Of a stretch of DNA of 64,000 nt, positions 32,404 to 41,463 are shown piece by piece; the stretch's first letter is position 1, and each line of letters starts with the position of its first letter. This stretch comes from an uncultured Bacteroidales bacterium (GTDB taxonomy: Bacteria > Bacteroidota > Bacteroidia > Bacteroidales > Muribaculaceae). Position numbers and translations under genes: made by a program. The stretch covers positions 1 to 64,000 of the forward strand of contig CACXLJ010000005.1 of assembly GCA_902768435.1 (NCBI GenBank), written 5' to 3'. The notes below the pieces were generated by a model that saw only the letters and a list, made by a program, of their open reading frames with translations, did no database searches and was not told where the DNA came from.

Positions 32404-35247
32404 TTAGTGCTTCTCGGTGAGGTCGTCGGCGATCATGAACACTTCGACGCTGTTGCCACTCTTGAGGATGACATCTTTGACGAAGCTGCTGATGCTGGCG
32501 GGGGTGAGACCGTTCACGATGTCCTTGTAACCGGTAACGATATCAAGGCCAAAGGTGTTCCATGTGCTGATTGCATTGAGCCAGAAACCGTTCTCCTTGA
32601 TGCTGGTGTCGTAGCGCTTCACCATGAGTTCCTTGATTTCCTTGAGAGCCACCTCGTCGATTGAGGTTGCCATATCGTTAGGAGCGTCGCGCATGATCTG
32701 GAGAGCGATGTCGCGCTTCTCGGGATGCATTTCCACATCACCCATCATCATGGTGCACACCTTGTCGCCCACTCGCTGCACATAGGCATTTGCGTGAGGT
32801 GAGTAAGCAGCGCCGGCATCTTCACGAATCTTTTGGAGGAAGATCTTGTCGAGTACCTGACCGGCTACTCTTGCCTTGATTGAGTTCTCAAGGGTGTAAG
32901 GTGCATCTAATGTGTACCAGAACATGTTAGCCATGGCCTTGGGAGTCTCCATAGTGCGGGTGAAGTGGTTCACAACCTTTCCGGCGGGCCACTCGGCCAC
33001 ATTCTTAAAGTTCTCTTTCACACCCTTCTGAGCGGGCAGTGAAGCAATGTATTGCTCGATGAGGGGCTTGATAGTGGCTTCGTCGAAGCTACCCACGAAG
33101 TAGAAGGTGAAGTCGGCAGCATTAGCATAGCGTTCCTTGGCAATTTGGAGTACGCGGTCGTAGTCCACCTGTTTGAGCATCTCAACGGTGAACGGTTTGC
33201 TGCGCCAGCTGCGGTTACCCATGATGTATTCGACCGAATCACTGAACACATTTGCGGGTTCGAGGCTCCTGTTCTTGAGTTCGGTCTCGATGAGTGACAT
33301 GATCATGTCGTAGCTCTTCTGGTCCTTCTTGATGTTAGTGAACTTGAGATAGGTGAGTTGGAAGAGGGTCTCAAGGTCTTTCTTGGGCGAGGTGCCTTCG
33401 GCGCGCTCATAGGAGTTGCCGAGGCTCAGGCTCACGCGTGCGTTCTTACCGGCAAGGGCCTTGTCGAGTTCGGTGTAGCTGAATTCGCCGAGGCCGCTCA
33501 TCATGATAACGCCATCGAAGATTTCGGTGTTGGGGAAGTCGGCTTCGCCATAGAGCGAGCTACCACCTTTAGACTCGGCTTGCATCACGATCTCGTCGTC
33601 CTTGAAGGTGGTGGGCTTGAGAATCACGGTAGCACCGTTGCTCAGTGTGAGGATGGTGTAGTCGAACTTGTCGCTCTTGGTTTCCTTCACAATCTTGCCG
33701 GGCTTGGGAAGTTCCTTGATGAGGGGCTCGTCCTTGACATTGTCGACATAGGCTTCAATGTCGGCAGTGCGTGCAGTCTGCACAGCACCGAGGAGTTGAG
33801 CGTTGGTGGGATATACGGCATCTTCTTTTTCCTGGTTGAAGTTCATGATTACCAGGTTGTTGTCGGTGTCGCTAATGAGACTGGCAGCCAACTGGTTGAT
33901 AACTTCAACGGGCACATTGGGAGCAAGCATGTTCATGAGCTCATATTCGGTTTCGATGCTTGCATAGGGCTCGTTAGAGAGGTAGTTAGCCACATACTCG
34001 CGACCATAGCGCTCGTTGCTTATCTTGCTTCGGTTGTTATACTGCTTCTCGAGGTTGCTCAGGTAGTCGCTCTTGGCGCGAGCATACTCAGTGGCGGTGA
34101 AGCCGTGCTTCTTGACACGCATGGCCTCGGTAGTGAGCACATTGAGCGCTTGCTCTGTCATGCCTTCTTTGGGCAGGGCTGTCATGGCAAAAGCGTCTTT
34201 GGTCTTAGAGAAGATGTACTGTCCGTCCATGGCAAAAGCCTGGAGGTAGGGACAGTCGGGTTCCTGTGCCTTCTCAGAGAGACGATTGTTGAGCATTTGA
34301 GCCATCATGGACTTGGCATACATAATCATCATGTAGCTGATGTTGCCTTTGATTTGGTCGGGCATGGGCTCGTGCTTGAACATGAGCTGCACAAGGCTGT
34401 ACTGCTGTTCTTTGTCCTTGTCGATGATGACGATGGGCTCGGCGTTGTCGGGCACGGGCTCGTCAACCACTTGAGCAGCGTCGGCTGCGGGCACGGGGAT
34501 AGTGCCGAAGAGTTTCTTGATTTTCTCGACGGTCTTGTCGGGATCGATGTCACCAACCACGACGATTGCCTGGTTGTCAGGGCGATACCACTTGTGATAG
34601 TAGTCGCGGATTTCGTTGTACTTGAAGTTGTCGATCACGCTCATCAGACCGATGGGCATGCGCTTGCCATACTTCGAGCCGGGATACATGGTCTCGAGGT
34701 TGCGTTCGTACATGCGCTGCATGGCGGTAGAACGCAGACGCCACTCTTCGTGAATCACACCACGCTCCTTGTCAATCTCATCGCCCTCGAGCAACAGGCC
34801 GTTAGACCAGTCCTTGAGGATGAGAAGGCAGGAGTCGAGTGCCGATTCGCGTGCCGAAGGCACTTCGTTGATGTTGTAAACCGTCTGGTCAACACTGGTG
34901 TAGGCGTTCAGGTCGGCACCGAACTGCACACCCAGATTGCGGGTGTAGTCGATAACGCCTTTACCTTCGCCATTAAAGTGTTCAGAGCCATTGAAGGCCA
35001 TGTGCTCGAGGAAGTGAGCCAGACCACGCTGACTTTCCTCCTCTTGAATTGAACCTACACGCTGAGCGATGTAGAAGTTCACACGATTCTCGGGATAGTT
35101 GTTTTGACGCACATAGTAGGTAAGTCCGTTGGCCAGCTTGCCGGTGCGCACTGCCGTGTCGTTGGGCACTGCCATGTCTTGCGCGAGCACCGCGGGAGCG
35201 GCTGTAAAGAGCATCATGGCTGCCACAATAAATTTGCGTATTTTCAT
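32404..35247 (-). CDS. Exported M16-family zinc peptidase (insulinase/pitrilysin)
   Basis: A 947-residue protein with a signal peptide (IVAAMMLFTAAPAVLAQ). The inverted zinc motif HFLEH lies in LAHFLEHMAFNG near residue 80, with the distal Glu in the following helix (IDKERGVIHEEWR). Four M16 domains fit the length; the second half is the inactive pair (SSLYGEADFPNTEIFDG). This is the normal form for Bacteroidetes periplasmic or outer-membrane M16B enzymes. It is a single-gene unit with its own promoter and terminator. Confidence 0.93.
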   Translation of the reverse strand: MKIRKFIVAAMMLFTAAPAVLAQDMAVPNDTAVRTGKLANGLTYYVRQNNYPENRVNFYIAQRVGSIQEEESQRGLAHFLEHMAFNGSEHFNGEGKGVIDYTRNLGVQFGADLNAYTSVDQTVYNINEVPSARESALDSCLLILKDWSNGLLLEGDEIDKERGVIHEEWRLRSTAMQRMYERNLETMYPGSKYGKRMPIGLMSVIDNFKYNEIRDYYHKWYRPDNQAIVVVGDIDPDKTVEKIKKLFGTIPVPAADAAQVVDEPVPDNAEPIVIIDKDKEQQYSLVQLMFKHEPMPDQIKGNISYMMIMYAKSMMAQMLNNRLSEKAQEPDCPYLQAFAMDGQYIFSKTKDAFAMTALPKEGMTEQALNVLTTEAMRVKKHGFTATEYARAKSDYLSNLEKQYNNRSKISNERYGREYVANYLSNEPYASIETEYELMNMLAPNVPVEVINQLAASLISDTDNNLVIMNFNQEKEDAVYPTNAQLLGAVQTARTADIEAYVDNVKDEPLIKELPKPGKIVKETKSDKFDYTILTLSNGATVILKPTTFKDDEIVMQAESKGGSSLYGEADFPNTEIFDGVIMMSGLGEFSYTELDKALAGKNARVSLSLGNSYERAEGTSPKKDLETLFQLTYLKFTNIKKDQKSYDMIMSLIETELKNRSLEPANVFSDSVEYIMGNRSWRSKPFTVEMLKQVDYDRVLQIAKERYANAADFTFYFVGSFDEATIKPLIEQYIASLPAQKGVKENFKNVAEWPAGKVVNHFTRTMETPKAMANMFWYTLDAPYTLENSIKARVAGQVLDKIFLQKIREDAGAAYSPHANAYVQRVGDKVCTMMMGDVEMHPEKRDIALQIMRDAPNDMATSIDEVALKEIKELMVKRYDTSIKENGFWLNAISTWNTFGLDIVTGYKDIVNGLTPASISSFVKDVILKSGNSVEVFMIADDLTEKH

Positions 35248-35331
35248 AATTTATTAAAAATATAAATAAAGTTTTTGCTTGTTAGACGCTTGCAATAGCC
35301 GTTTTGTTGCATTAATTGAGAAAAATTTTAG

Positions 35332-35362
35332 CAAAGATAGTGTAAAAAGCGTGTAAAACAAT
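35332..35362 (-). promoter_or_regulatory. Promoter of the M16 peptidase gene
   Basis: On the minus strand, ATTG (35362-35359), 19 bases, then TATCTTTG (35339-35332). The leader is about 80 bases. Confidence 0.62.
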
Positions 35363-35424
35363 CAAAAAGACCGAATTTTTTAAAGAATTTACCACACATG
35401 AGGATTAACTGAGTTTTTTTTAAT

Positions 35425-35432
35425 TAATTTTG
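35425..35432 (+). promoter_or_regulatory. Putative -7 box for the RluA-family gene
   Basis: TAATTTTG lies 26 bases before ATG 35459; the -33 region is unclear. Confidence 0.55.
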
Positions 35433-35458
35433 CACAAAAAATTAAACGAAATAGAGAA

Positions 35459-36382
35459 ATGCGTCAATCGTCATCGTGCGCTAAAGGCAAGATTGCCAAG
35501 CCAGGCAACAAGAATATCGCAAAGTTTAAATCTCCCGTGGCGGGCGGCCTGCTCGAGGTAACGAGCTTGTTGCTCCCCGACCATAATGCAACCAAGGTGA
35601 AGTCGCTGCTGCGGCACCGTCAGCTGGCGGTGAACGGCACTGCCACCACCCAGTTTGACTATCCCGTGAAGGAAGGCGACGAGGTGTGGGTGAACTATGG
35701 CGGCTCGTTTGATGTGTTCAAGCACCCCCACCTGAAACTGGTGTATGAAGACGAGAGCATACTGGTGGTTGACAAAGGCTACGGAATGCTGTCGACGGCT
35801 GCAGGCAATGTGAAAGACGACACCGTGTTTAGCGTGATGCGCAAATATGTGAAGCGCCGCAATGAGCATGCTCGCGTGTTCATCGTGCACCGGCTTGACC
35901 GCGACACCTCGGGCCTGATGCTGCTCACGCGCACCGCCAAGGCTCGCGAGAAACTGGTGAAAAACTGGACTCAGATGGTGCTTGAGCGCCACTACGAGGC
36001 AGTGGTCGAGGGCGTTGTTGACGATGACGAGGGCCTTATCCAGAGTTACCTGTACGACGGTGACGACAACTATACCGTGCACTCGACCGACAATCCCGAG
36101 AAAGGCGAACTTGCCAAGACACGCTTCATGGTGCTGGAGCGTGGTGCCGACATGACACTGGTGCAACTGTCGTTGCGCAAGGGACTGAAGAACCAATTGC
36201 GCGTGCACATGAGCACGAAGGGGCACCCCATCAGCGGCGACCGCAAGTATGGCGGCCATCCCAATGCCATCAAGCGGCTGGCATTGCATGCCACGCGCCT
36301 CAAGATTGTGCATCCAGGTACGGGTGAGGAGATGACCTTCCACTCGGCATTGCCCGAATCGTTCAAAGAATTATTGAAATAA
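35459..36382 (+). CDS. RluA-family RNA pseudouridine synthase with S4 domain
   Basis: A 307-residue protein. The N-terminal S4-like RNA-binding domain spans about 40-80 (VKSLLRHRQLAVNGT). The catalytic motif VHRLDRDTSGLMLL (aspartate in HRLDRDTSG) is near 145, and KNQLRVHMSTKGHPISGDRKYGG-type residues (LKNQLRVHM, GDRKYGG) close the active site. It converts uridine to pseudouridine in rRNA or tRNA; the exact site is uncertain. The ABC transporter gene follows 13 bases later. Confidence 0.93.
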   Translation: MRQSSSCAKGKIAKPGNKNIAKFKSPVAGGLLEVTSLLLPDHNATKVKSLLRHRQLAVNGTATTQFDYPVKEGDEVWVNYGGSFDVFKHPHLKLVYEDESILVVDKGYGMLSTAAGNVKDDTVFSVMRKYVKRRNEHARVFIVHRLDRDTSGLMLLTRTAKAREKLVKNWTQMVLERHYEAVVEGVVDDDEGLIQSYLYDGDDNYTVHSTDNPEKGELAKTRFMVLERGADMTLVQLSLRKGLKNQLRVHMSTKGHPISGDRKYGGHPNAIKRLALHATRLKIVHPGTGEEMTFHSALPESFKELLK

Positions 36383-36395
36383 AAACATATCAGCT

Positions 36396-37301
36396 ATGAA
36401 CTTCATTGAAATAAAAGATGTAGTGAAGCAGTACGACGGCCACTTGGCACTCGACCATGTGAGCATGGATGTGCCCGAGGGCATCATCTATGGCTTGCTG
36501 GGTCCGAATGGTGCCGGCAAGACCTCGCTGATTCGCATTATCAACATGATCACCAAGCCCGACAGCGGCGAGGTGCTGCTGGGAGGCAAGGCATTGCAGC
36601 CCGAAGATGTGGCGCAAATCGGTTATCTGCCCGAAGAGCGCGGCTTGTACAAGAAAATGAAAGTGGGCGACCACATTGTGTATCTGGCCCGCTTGAAAGG
36701 TCTTGACAAGGTTACCGCCAAACAGCGCATGAACGAGTGGCTCGAGCGTTTTGCCCTGAGCGAGTGGCGCGACAAGAAGGTTGAGGCACTGTCGAAGGGC
36801 ATGCAGCAGAAGGTGCAGTTCATTGCCACGGTGATACATGAACCGCGACTGCTCATCTTCGACGAACCGTTCTCGGGATTTGATCCGGTGAATGCCGAGC
36901 AGCTCAAACAGGAAATACTGCGTCTGAAAGATAAAGGTGCTACCATCCTGTTCTCGACCCACAACATGGAGAGCGTGGAGGCTGTGTGCGAGCGCATCAC
37001 GCTCATCAACAATGGTCAGGTGGTGCTTGATGGTCGCGTGGATGAAATCAAGCAGAGCCGCAAGCAGCATCTTTATGAAATTGAGCAGGTGAAGAGCAGC
37101 GAGCCGCTGCCAGCCTGCGAGCAACTCTACACAATAGAGAAAGAAACGGGTCACAGCACACTCATCAGACTGGGTGATGGAACGACCTCGCGCGATGTGA
37201 TTAAGTGGCTCAACGAGCATGTGGAGCTGGCCGGCTTCCATGAGTTGTTGCCCTCGATGAACGAGATTTTTATTGAAACGGTTAAAAAGTTGAACAAATG
37301 A
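36396..37301 (+). CDS. ABC-2 type exporter ATP-binding subunit (NatA-like)
   Basis: A 301-residue ATPase. Walker A is GPNGAGKTS at about 39, the signature is the variant LSKGMQQK in place of LSGGQ, Walker B is RLLIFDEPFSGFDP and the switch is FSTHNM. DUF4162-type C-terminal tail residues follow (VVLDGRVDEIKQ). Its last codons overlap the permease start (ATGA at 37298), so the two form one transporter. NatA-type Na+ or drug export is possible; the substrate is undefined. Confidence 0.92.
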   Translation: MNFIEIKDVVKQYDGHLALDHVSMDVPEGIIYGLLGPNGAGKTSLIRIINMITKPDSGEVLLGGKALQPEDVAQIGYLPEERGLYKKMKVGDHIVYLARLKGLDKVTAKQRMNEWLERFALSEWRDKKVEALSKGMQQKVQFIATVIHEPRLLIFDEPFSGFDPVNAEQLKQEILRLKDKGATILFSTHNMESVEAVCERITLINNGQVVLDGRVDEIKQSRKQHLYEIEQVKSSEPLPACEQLYTIEKETGHSTLIRLGDGTTSRDVIKWLNEHVELAGFHELLPSMNEIFIETVKKLNK

Positions 37302-38566
37302 ATAAGTTAGGATTAATCATCAAGCGCGAATATATGTCGATTGTGGGAAAGAAGTCATTTCTTGTGATGACCTTCTTGATTCCCATCATCATAGTGTTGT
37401 GCATGCTCATCCCCTTCTTGCTCACGAAGATGAACAACGATTCGGCAACCGAAAAGCAGAATGTGACCATCATCGACGAGACGGGCGCTTTGGCTCAGGC
37501 AGTGAAGAACACGCCGCTCTTTGACTTTGTGACTCTCAAGGGCGAAGAAGGCAAGAAGACCGATGCGCACGAATTCTACCAGAAAGCCGGTGAGGCGGTA
37601 GATGCCATTGTGGTAATTCCCGCCGATGTGCTCGACAAACCGCAGGTGACCGTCTATAGCGAGAATACCGTGAGTCCCGCCCTGCTCAAGCATCTTGAAG
37701 AGTGCTTGGGCGACACGCTGACGGGCGCCAAGATACAGGGCTACAATGTGCCTGAACTCAGGAAAATCATCGACGACTGCGATGTGGAACTCGAGGTGAA
37801 CAGCGTGAAGTGGGATGCCAACGGCAACGAGAACTCGTCGTCGACCACCGCTGCCATGATATTCGGCATGGTCCTGTCGTTCATCACCTATATGTTTGTC
37901 ATCATGTATGGTGCCATGATCATGAACAGCGTCATCGAGGAGAAGACTAACCGCATTGTTGAGGTGATTGTGAGCAGCTGCACGCCGTTCCAGCTCATGA
38001 TGGGCAAAATCATTGGCGTGGCGCTGGTGGGTCTCACGCAGTTTGCCTTGTGGGTGCTCATCATCGGGGCTGTCATGGGCATTACTGGTCTGTCGGTGGG
38101 CGGTGTCGGGACCGATGGCATTGGCGCCATTTTCCAGGCAATCAGCAGCATCGACTTCACCTTTATCCTCATTTGCTTCGTCATCTACTTCATTGGCGGT
38201 TATCTGCTCTATGCGTCGCTGTTTGCAGGCTTCGGCTCGGCCGTCGACCAGGCAAGCGATGCCTCGCAGTTCTCTACGCCTATCATCATGGTCATGATCA
38301 TTGCCCTCTACGCAGGTATGGCCTGTATGGAGAATCCCAACGGCTCTATGGCTTTGTGGTGCTCGATGATACCGTTCACCTCGCCTATTGTGATGATGGT
38401 GCGTCTGCCCTATGGTGTACCCTTTGCCCAATTGGCGCTGAGCATCGTCCTGCTCTATGGCACGGCGGCGCTCATGATATGGATTTCGGCGCGCATCTAT
38501 CGCACGGGCATCCTGCTGTATGGCAAAAAGCATTCAGTTAAAGAAATCTTTAAATGGATCAAATAA
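37298..38566 (+). CDS. ABC-2 type exporter permease (NatB-like)
   Basis: A 422-residue permease. One N-terminal membrane helix (FLVMTFLIPIIIVLCMLIPFLL), a large extracytoplasmic loop of about 140 residues, then five or six helices with the conserved VIEEKTNRIVEVIVSSCTP-type coupling segment (EEKTNRIVEVIVSS). This is the NatB/YhaP architecture. It overlaps the ATPase gene, and the downstream acyltransferase frame overlaps its 3' end by 13 bases. Confidence 0.92.
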   Translation: MNKLGLIIKREYMSIVGKKSFLVMTFLIPIIIVLCMLIPFLLTKMNNDSATEKQNVTIIDETGALAQAVKNTPLFDFVTLKGEEGKKTDAHEFYQKAGEAVDAIVVIPADVLDKPQVTVYSENTVSPALLKHLEECLGDTLTGAKIQGYNVPELRKIIDDCDVELEVNSVKWDANGNENSSSTTAAMIFGMVLSFITYMFVIMYGAMIMNSVIEEKTNRIVEVIVSSCTPFQLMMGKIIGVALVGLTQFALWVLIIGAVMGITGLSVGGVGTDGIGAIFQAISSIDFTFILICFVIYFIGGYLLYASLFAGFGSAVDQASDASQFSTPIIMVMIIALYAGMACMENPNGSMALWCSMIPFTSPIVMMVRLPYGVPFAQLALSIVLLYGTAALMIWISARIYRTGILLYGKKHSVKEIFKWIK

Positions 38567-39654
38567 AGACCGACACACTGCTGAGCCGTGCCGAGTGCAG
38601 TGCCTTGAAAGGCATTGGCATCCTTGGCATCATGCTGCACAACTATTGCCACTGGCTGCCTGGGATCATCAAGGAGAACGAGTATACATTCAACATAGGG
38701 CATGGTGAACAACTGCAGCACTATTTCAGTATTGGCATTAATGGGAATGTGCTGGTGCAGTTGCTGTCGGTGTTCGGGCACTATGGTGTGCCGCTATTCG
38801 TTTTCCTGAGCGCCTACGGACTAGTAAAGAAATATGAGTCCCCACAGGCACCGCTTGTGAATCGTGGCTCGTTTATCGGCAATCATTACCTGAAGTTGTT
38901 CAGACTCATGATTATAGGCTATGTGTTGATGATTGTGTTCACTTGCTGGATATATGGCAAGTGGCCTACCAACCCGGTCTATCTGGTGGGTGGTTTCTTC
39001 ATGGTGACCAATGTGTTGCCGTTCCCCAACCCCAGTTATGTGTATCCTGGGCCTTACTGGTTCTTGGGCTTGATGGTGGAATTGTATGTTATCTACAGGC
39101 TGCTGCTCTATCGGCCCGGCGACTCGCTGTGGAAGGGCGTTGGCGGTCCGTTGCTGCTCATTGTGGTATCGTGGTTGCCGCAGGTGTTCCTGGGTGCGCC
39201 CGACGATCAGTTCACGCTGCTGTTCCTACGCTACAACTTCTTCCAGGTGGGCATGGCGTTTGCGCTGGGCTTGCTGTGCGCGCGCTACATGCCTCGCCTT
39301 GCATGGAGCAAGTGGCTTTGGGCTGGGGTGATGGTGGTGTCGCTGGCGGTGGTCTATGTGGCGCAGCTTAACTATCAGCTGTGGCTGTGGGCACACTTGT
39401 TTGTGATAACGGCCGCAGTGGGCTTCATCAAGATCACACCGCAATGGCTCATGAAGGCGCTGGTGTGGGTGGGCGCGTTGTCGTCGTTCATCTTCATCGT
39501 GCACCCCATAGTGCGCATGTTTATCTTTGGCAGCAATGTGATTTCGGTGCAGATGTGGATACTCATCTATGCAGTGCTGTCGATTCTCGGCGCCATGCTC
39601 TACCGCTGGGTGCTGAGTTTTGTGCCTAAGTTTCAAATCAAACCAAAGAAGTAA
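38554..39654 (+). CDS. Acyltransferase family 3 membrane protein, copy A
   Basis: A 366-residue protein with about ten membrane helices. The opening RAECSALKGIGILGIMLHNYCHW carries the catalytic His of the family in LHNY. GVPLFVFLSAYGLVKKYE is the next family block. Such proteins O-acetylate or O-acylate surface glycans. It overlaps the permease gene by 13 bases and lies four bases before a second acyltransferase gene, so all four may be one operon for modifying an exported glycan. Confidence 0.88.
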   Translation: MDQIKTDTLLSRAECSALKGIGILGIMLHNYCHWLPGIIKENEYTFNIGHGEQLQHYFSIGINGNVLVQLLSVFGHYGVPLFVFLSAYGLVKKYESPQAPLVNRGSFIGNHYLKLFRLMIIGYVLMIVFTCWIYGKWPTNPVYLVGGFFMVTNVLPFPNPSYVYPGPYWFLGLMVELYVIYRLLLYRPGDSLWKGVGGPLLLIVVSWLPQVFLGAPDDQFTLLFLRYNFFQVGMAFALGLLCARYMPRLAWSKWLWAGVMVVSLAVVYVAQLNYQLWLWAHLFVITAAVGFIKITPQWLMKALVWVGALSSFIFIVHPIVRMFIFGSNVISVQMWILIYAVLSILGAMLYRWVLSFVPKFQIKPKK

Positions 39655-39657
39655 ACA

Positions 39658-40716
39658 ATGAAGACTGGAGCAGAACGCAAGGCATGGCTCGATTATGTGC
39701 GGTTTTTCAGCATCTTCCTGGTGATTGTGTTTCACACACCGCCACGGCTGGCGCTGTTCGACGACGCGGTCATCCTGAACCTGCGTGTGCCTGTGTTCTT
39801 CTGCATCTCGGGATTCCTGTATAACATTAATAAATATAGCGGTTTCAAGCATTATGTGTTGCACCGTGGCCGTCAGATTCTGGTGCCATACACCACCTTC
39901 TTCATCGTTTTCTATGCGCTGTGGCTGGTGGTGGGACGCAAGATGGTAGGTCCCGAAGAACAGTCGATTGATGCATGCCGGCCGCTGTTTGAGTTCTTTT
40001 TTGGCGACCCTCGGATAGTGCTTGCGCCGTTCTGGTATATTGCATGCCTATTCACCATGCAGATGATTTACTACTGGATTGAGCGCCTGGTGCCTCGCAA
40101 GTGGGTGATGCCAGTGTGTTTGCTGCTGGCGTGCCTGGTGTATTTTGCGCCATGGCAGTGGCAGGTGAATGCCTGCGGACACACCTATCGCGTGATGCGC
40201 TTCTGGAATCTGGGCAACGCGCTGCTGTTCATGCCATTCTATGCACTAGGCAACAACTGCAAGGAGTGGCTTGAACGGTTGGAGTTCAAGACGCCCTCGC
40301 GCACAGTGTTGCTTCTGCTCATGGCTGCAGCCTCAATGTTACTCATGGTCTGGGCGGCTCCCGTTGAGCAGTGGGAGGCAACGATCTATCGCCTCATTCG
40401 CATTGTGGCGGGCATGATGGTGATTCCTGCCTACATGTGCGTGGCCAAGTGCGTGGCCAACAGATACGGACACCGGCGGGTGATTGAGTTTGTGGTGGTG
40501 AGCGGCACGGTGTATTTAGGGCTACAGAACTATTTTATTGAGATGTTCCGTATGCTGTTTGTACATTTCACTCACGAGAGCATGGACGAGCACATCTGGC
40601 TCAAGTTCGTTGTGGCAGTGCTGGTGATGATTGCCATCTATCCGTTTGCCTGGCTCATCGACCGCTACATACCCTGGTTCCTGGGCAAGCGTCACTCCCA
40701 CCTATCCTCAAAATAA
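39658..40716 (+). CDS. Acyltransferase family 3 membrane protein, copy B
   Basis: A 352-residue protein. ERKAWLDYVRFFSIFLVIVFHTPPR contains the catalytic His (VFHT), then LRVPVFFCISGFLYN. It belongs to the same superfamily as copy A but is clearly divergent, closer to the OafA/NodX-like branch with an WLDYVR start. It ends six bases before the stop of the convergent methyltransferase-like gene. Confidence 0.88.
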   Translation: MKTGAERKAWLDYVRFFSIFLVIVFHTPPRLALFDDAVILNLRVPVFFCISGFLYNINKYSGFKHYVLHRGRQILVPYTTFFIVFYALWLVVGRKMVGPEEQSIDACRPLFEFFFGDPRIVLAPFWYIACLFTMQMIYYWIERLVPRKWVMPVCLLLACLVYFAPWQWQVNACGHTYRVMRFWNLGNALLFMPFYALGNNCKEWLERLEFKTPSRTVLLLLMAAASMLLMVWAAPVEQWEATIYRLIRIVAGMMVIPAYMCVAKCVANRYGHRRVIEFVVVSGTVYLGLQNYFIEMFRMLFVHFTHESMDEHIWLKFVVAVLVMIAIYPFAWLIDRYIPWFLGKRHSHLSSK

Positions 40717-40722
40717 TCGCTG

Positions 40723-41451
40723 TTAGAACCAGAGGAGGAAGTGCTGGAGGGGGAGATTGCGGCGCGCGACGACGACGGCGAGTTTCTCGTTGGTGTAGGA
40801 GTGGCCGTGGGGTAGGTGTTGCTTGACTTCGTTCCAGAGCAGTTTCATGCGCCGGCTGGTGTCGATGTTGCGAATGATGACGACCGCCTCGTCGCAACTG
40901 TCGAACCAGTCGAAAATCTGTTTTCTCAATGCAAGTAAATCATTGTCGTTGTCAATGCTGTTGACGACGACAAAAGGCTGCTGGCCTATGGCAGCGATTT
41001 GGCTCGCGAAGCTGTCGAGCGCCTCGGCCAGCAGGGCATGTGTAGTGATGCGCTGCTCAAACGGCTGAAGCACTTGTTGTGCCAATACAAAGCGCGAGGC
41101 GTGCGTGGCATGGAGAATGCAGGTGGAGTGGGAGTCGGGCAGGAGTGTGGCTGCGGTGGCGATGCCATAGTCAATGCCCACCTGCAATGTGCAATGAGGC
41201 TTGAAGTAATTGGTGATGCGAAAGAGCATCTTGGCATTCTTGCTGCTGATGACGGCCGGATGGCGCTTGTATTTCTTGACACTTGCGGCAACCAGGCTGC
41301 GCAGTGACAGCAGTTCGTCGTAGGCATAGTAGGGCAGGCGTTCGCGCAACACATTGAGCACAAAATTGAACGCAAAGGGCGAGTGTATGCCGAAACCGCC
41401 GCTACGGTGGCGGCGGCTCAGTGCGGTGCGGTATCGGTGAATGCGCCCCAT
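40723..41451 (-). CDS. Class I SAM methyltransferase-like protein, Bacteroidetes-specific
   Basis: A 242-residue protein. The opening GGFGIHSPFAFNFVLNVLRE and YYAYDELLSLR is a recognisable conserved head of a Bacteroidetes O-methyltransferase-like family. A Rossmann-type strand follows (CTLQVGIDYGIATAATLLP), with the usual acidic-Gly motif I degraded to VGIDYG. FVVVNSIDND and AVVIIRNIDTS are later strands. Catalytic competence is doubtful by eye. The gene lies 12 bases after the YfhO gene. Confidence 0.7.
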   Translation of the reverse strand: MGRIHRYRTALSRRHRSGGFGIHSPFAFNFVLNVLRERLPYYAYDELLSLRSLVAASVKKYKRHPAVISSKNAKMLFRITNYFKPHCTLQVGIDYGIATAATLLPDSHSTCILHATHASRFVLAQQVLQPFEQRITTHALLAEALDSFASQIAAIGQQPFVVVNSIDNDNDLLALRKQIFDWFDSCDEAVVIIRNIDTSRRMKLLWNEVKQHLPHGHSYTNEKLAVVVARRNLPLQHFLLWF

Positions 41452-41463
41452 GGGTTGTGCGCA

